Assembly: GCA_900544875.1 (NCBI GenBank)
Contig: UQWS01000013.1
Span: 1 to 58,708, forward strand
DNA from: an uncultured Collinsella sp.
Lineage (GTDB): Bacteria > Actinomycetota > Coriobacteriia > Coriobacteriales > Coriobacteriaceae
Length of the DNA: 58,708 bases
Direction: 5' to 3'
Part shown: one piece after another, positions 56,926 through 58,708 of the stretch
Layout of the letters: the number at the start of each line of letters is the position of its first letter
Numbering within the stretch: the first letter of the stretch is position 1
Translations under genes and position numbers: made by a program
Notes under the pieces: generated by a model
Database searches by the model: none
What the model was told of the DNA's origin: nothing
The model's input: the letters and a program-made list of their open reading frames with translations, nothing else

Positions 56926-57509
56926 TACTCATCGCCTCCCTTCGGGGCGTCGGTGGCAGCAGCGTCGTCCTCGGCCTCGAGCTCGCGGGCGAGCTGGTCG
57001 ACAACGGCTTTGCGCTTGCGGGGACGACGGGCGTAGAGGTCAGCCGTCGTGGGCTCTGCCGGCTCGGGCTCGGGCTCCGGCTCTGCAGCAGGCTCGGGCT
57101 CGGCGGCGGCAGCGACAGCGCCGGCGGGCTCTGCACCCTCGGCCTCCCCAGCAGCGCCTTCGCCCTCGGTGGCACCCTCGCTCGCAGCCTTCTCGGCAGC
57201 AAGACGGGCGCGACGCTCGGCAAAGGTCTCCTTCTTGGCGGGCGCAGCCGTCTCGGCGGCTTCCTCGTCCGCATCGGAATCGTCGTCGGTCGCAGCGGCC
57301 TTCTTGGGCTTGACCGGCGCCGACGCGGCCTCGCTTACCGGATCGATAATCTCGGACTGAACAACGGCCGTCATCTTTTCCTGCGTCTCGCGGAACTGAC
57401 GGATGGCACGGCCGATCGTGCGGCCCATCTGCGGGAGCTTATCCGGGCCAAACAGCAAAAAGCCGAAGACCACGATGATCGCGAGCTCACCCTCTCCAAT
57501 ACCAAACAC
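56925..57509 (-). CDS. tatA: Sec-independent translocase TatA/TatB-type protein
   Basis: A 194-residue protein starting from GTG 57509 (FGIGEGELAIIVVFGFLLFGPDKLPQ), which has GGAGG five bases upstream. It has the short membrane helix, the FGP hinge and amphipathic helix (MGRTIGRAIRQFRETQEK) of TatA/TatB. The remaining 130 residues are an Ala/Glu/Pro-rich disordered tail (PEPEPEP repeats), longer than usual for TatA, ending in a basic then acidic segment. It forms the pore with TatC. Confidence 0.9.
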   Translation of the reverse strand: MFGIGEGELAIIVVFGFLLFGPDKLPQMGRTIGRAIRQFRETQEKMTAVVQSEIIDPVSEAASAPVKPKKAAATDDDSDADEEAAETAAPAKKETFAERRARLAAEKAASEGATEGEGAAGEAEGAEPAGAVAAAAEPEPAAEPEPEPEPAEPTTADLYARRPRKRKAVVDQLARELEAEDDAAATDAPKGGDE

Positions 57510-57590
57510 ACATACCTCCAAGGCTCGATGTGAGTCGAGCCCGCACCGCGCCATTCGGCCGGAACTCGTCTATTCATTCGGTCAAGTATA

Positions 57591-57618
57591 GCGCCCGGAC
57601 GCCAAAACGTCCGAGCGC
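57591..57618. other. Hairpin in the tatA upstream region
   Basis: GCGCCCGGACG pairs with CGTCCGAGCGC (one mismatch) around CCAAAA. It lies between the STAS gene and tatA with no T-tract; it may end the STAS transcript. Confidence 0.4.
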
Positions 57619-57662
57619 ATCACAAACATATGCCAAACGGCACGCCCTTTTGGGGGCCAAGA

Positions 57663-57977
57663 TTATGCAGCGGTGATCGAAATCTCCTGGTCGACACCCA
57701 ACAGCTGAACCACGCGCATCACCGGAGGCTGCACATTGGTGCAGCTAAAGCGCTTACCGTGGTCGACCGCGTGGTGCGCGGCGCCCACGAGCACGCCAAT
57801 GCCCGTCGAATCGATGTAGCTCACCTGGGCAAAATCGAGCTCAACGGCCTCAGTGGGCTGCTCGAGCGCCAGGTCGATGGCGTTACGCAGGCTATCGGCG
57901 TTAGAAATATCAATCTCGCCGGTGACCTTAATGGTGTAGAGCTCTGGCGTGGGGTTGGTGGAAATACCCAAATCCAT
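57663..57977 (-). CDS. STAS-domain anti-sigma factor antagonist
   Basis: A 104-residue single STAS domain of the SpoIIAA/RsbV type. The phosphorylatable Ser lies in SYIDSTGIGVLVGA (about residue 56). The N-terminal ITVTGEID-like strand reads YTIKVTGEIDISNA. It would release a sigma factor by binding an anti-sigma kinase, which is not present nearby. Start ATG 57977. Single-gene unit between tatA and the aminotransferase. Confidence 0.9.
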   Translation of the reverse strand: MDLGISTNPTPELYTIKVTGEIDISNADSLRNAIDLALEQPTEAVELDFAQVSYIDSTGIGVLVGAAHHAVDHGKRFSCTNVQPPVMRVVQLLGVDQEISITAA

Positions 57978-58028
57978 GTATACGCTCCTTTACGTATCGA
58001 AAGTGCGGATAGTACGGGAAGCCGCGCG

Positions 58029-58708
58029 TTAGGCGCGCTCGGCACGCGCAAGCTCGGCAGCGACAAGCTTAACGGCCAGCACCAGCACATCGAGCGCAGC
58101 CTCCAGGTCCTCGACCGTGGGATAGCTCGGCGCGATGCGGATGTTGGTGTCGCGCGGATCCTTGCCATCAGGCCAGGTGGCACCAGCCGGCGTGAGCTTG
58201 ACGCCCAGGTCGGCACAAAGCGCGGCGACCTTTTGGGCCGAGCCCTCGGGACCATCGAAGCTCACAAAGTAGCCGCCGCGGGGATGCGTCCAAGTGGCGC
58301 AACCCGTATCGCCCAGACCCTCGGTGAGCTTGCGCTCAACGGCCTCAAAGCGCGGGCGCAGGAACTCGGCATGCTTTTTCATGTGCTCCTTGACCGCCTC
58401 GATGGTGGGAAGGAAACGCACATGACGCAGCTGGTTGAGCTTGTCGGCGCTGATGAGGCCGGCCTTCAGGCGCTTGGAGAACTCGGCGATGACCGCGGGG
58501 CTCGCACCGATAAAGCCGATGCCGGCGCCCGGGAAGGTAATCTTGGACGTCGAGGCAAAGGCCACCACGCGGTCCTCGGTGCCCGCCGCGCGAGCGAGGT
58601 CAAAGATGTTTGCGAGCTCGTCGGTCTCGTCGTACAGGTCGTGCACGCAGTAGGCGTTGTCCCAGAAGATGCGGAAATCGGGCGCGGCCGTGGGCATCTC
58701 GACCAGGC
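58029..58708 (-). CDS. Aminotransferase class I-like protein, C-terminal part
   Basis: The gene runs off the right edge; 226 codons including stop are present. The PLP-binding Lys is in FASTSKITFPGAGIGF. The upstream RIFWDNAYCVHDLY contains the Asp and Tyr expected at the PLP ring, and NIRIAPSYPTVEDLEAAL near the C-terminus contains the Arg that binds the substrate carboxylate. It resembles the aspartate/alanine aminotransferase-like group often annotated as MocR-type aminotransferase. Substrate unknown. Confidence 0.85.
   Translation of the reverse strand, partial: LVEMPTAAPDFRIFWDNAYCVHDLYDETDELANIFDLARAAGTEDRVVAFASTSKITFPGAGIGFIGASPAVIAEFSKRLKAGLISADKLNQLRHVRFLPTIEAVKEHMKKHAEFLRPRFEAVERKLTEGLGDTGCATWTHPRGGYFVSFDGPEGSAQKVAALCADLGVKLTPAGATWPDGKDPRDTNIRIAPSYPTVEDLEAALDVLVLAVKLVAAELARAERA

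Overview
The window is GC-rich bacterial DNA dominated by phosphotransferase-system (PTS) sugar genes. Gene content (tagatose-6-phosphate pathway, galactosamine PTS, HypA/HypB, TatA/TatC, an archaeal-style type IA topoisomerase, alanine/arginine-rich protein tails) and the style of its intergenic palindromes suggest a gut Actinomycetota of the class Coriobacteriia, most likely Collinsella. That assignment rests on recall of related genomes, not on a search.

Layout. 1-2131 is a minus-strand galactose-6-phosphate catabolic operon lacA-lacB-lacX-lacC (lacC runs off the left edge). 3919-19038 is a lactose/galactoside import region: one lactose-type EIIA (lacF) followed by three consecutive cassettes, each with a divergent LacI repressor, an EIICB permease (lacE) and a 6-phospho-beta-galactosidase (lacG). 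Each cassette ends in short palindromic repeats. 19331-22787 holds a Fic protein behind a perfect 29-bp inverted repeat, a DeoR regulator and galM. 23114-26585 holds an orphan PTS IIB lacking its phospho-histidine, tRNA-Thr(CGT), a YhcH-family gene, a 3' remnant of nagA, and a second lacX-lacC pair. 27402-34093 is an N-acetylgalactosamine/galactosamine-type system: nagA, agaS, a GntR/UTRA regulator and a mannose-family PTS operon (IIA, YajC, IIB, IIC, IID) with shared candidate operators. From 34796 onward the content is mostly housekeeping: DUF2975/HTH pair, SurA-like protein, isocitrate-type dehydrogenase, a hydroxyacid dehydrogenase with a His/Cys-rich tail, DegV, HPF, an amino-acid-type binding lipoprotein, a broken comF, ricT-holB-tmk, a Tat-type beta-lactamase-like lipoprotein, topoisomerase, hypB-hypA, tatC-tatA, a STAS protein and a partial aminotransferase.

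How it works together. Lactose or another galactoside would be phosphorylated on entry by LacF plus one of three LacE permeases, hydrolysed by the matching LacG to galactose 6-phosphate, isomerised by LacAB to tagatose 6-phosphate and phosphorylated by LacC. The amino-sugar branch (PTS, NagA, AgaS) also yields tagatose 6-phosphate, so the second lacC plausibly serves it. The tagatose-bisphosphate aldolase is not in the window.

Most notable items: triplicated lacI/lacE/lacG cassettes with diverged operators, several families of intergenic inverted-repeat elements (two 222-bp relatives, one 215-bp MITE-like element, seven about 60-bp palindromes), a metal-binding-looking tail on a dehydrogenase, an active-site-less PTS IIB, and comF with an in-frame TGA plus a hairpin over its ribosome-binding site.
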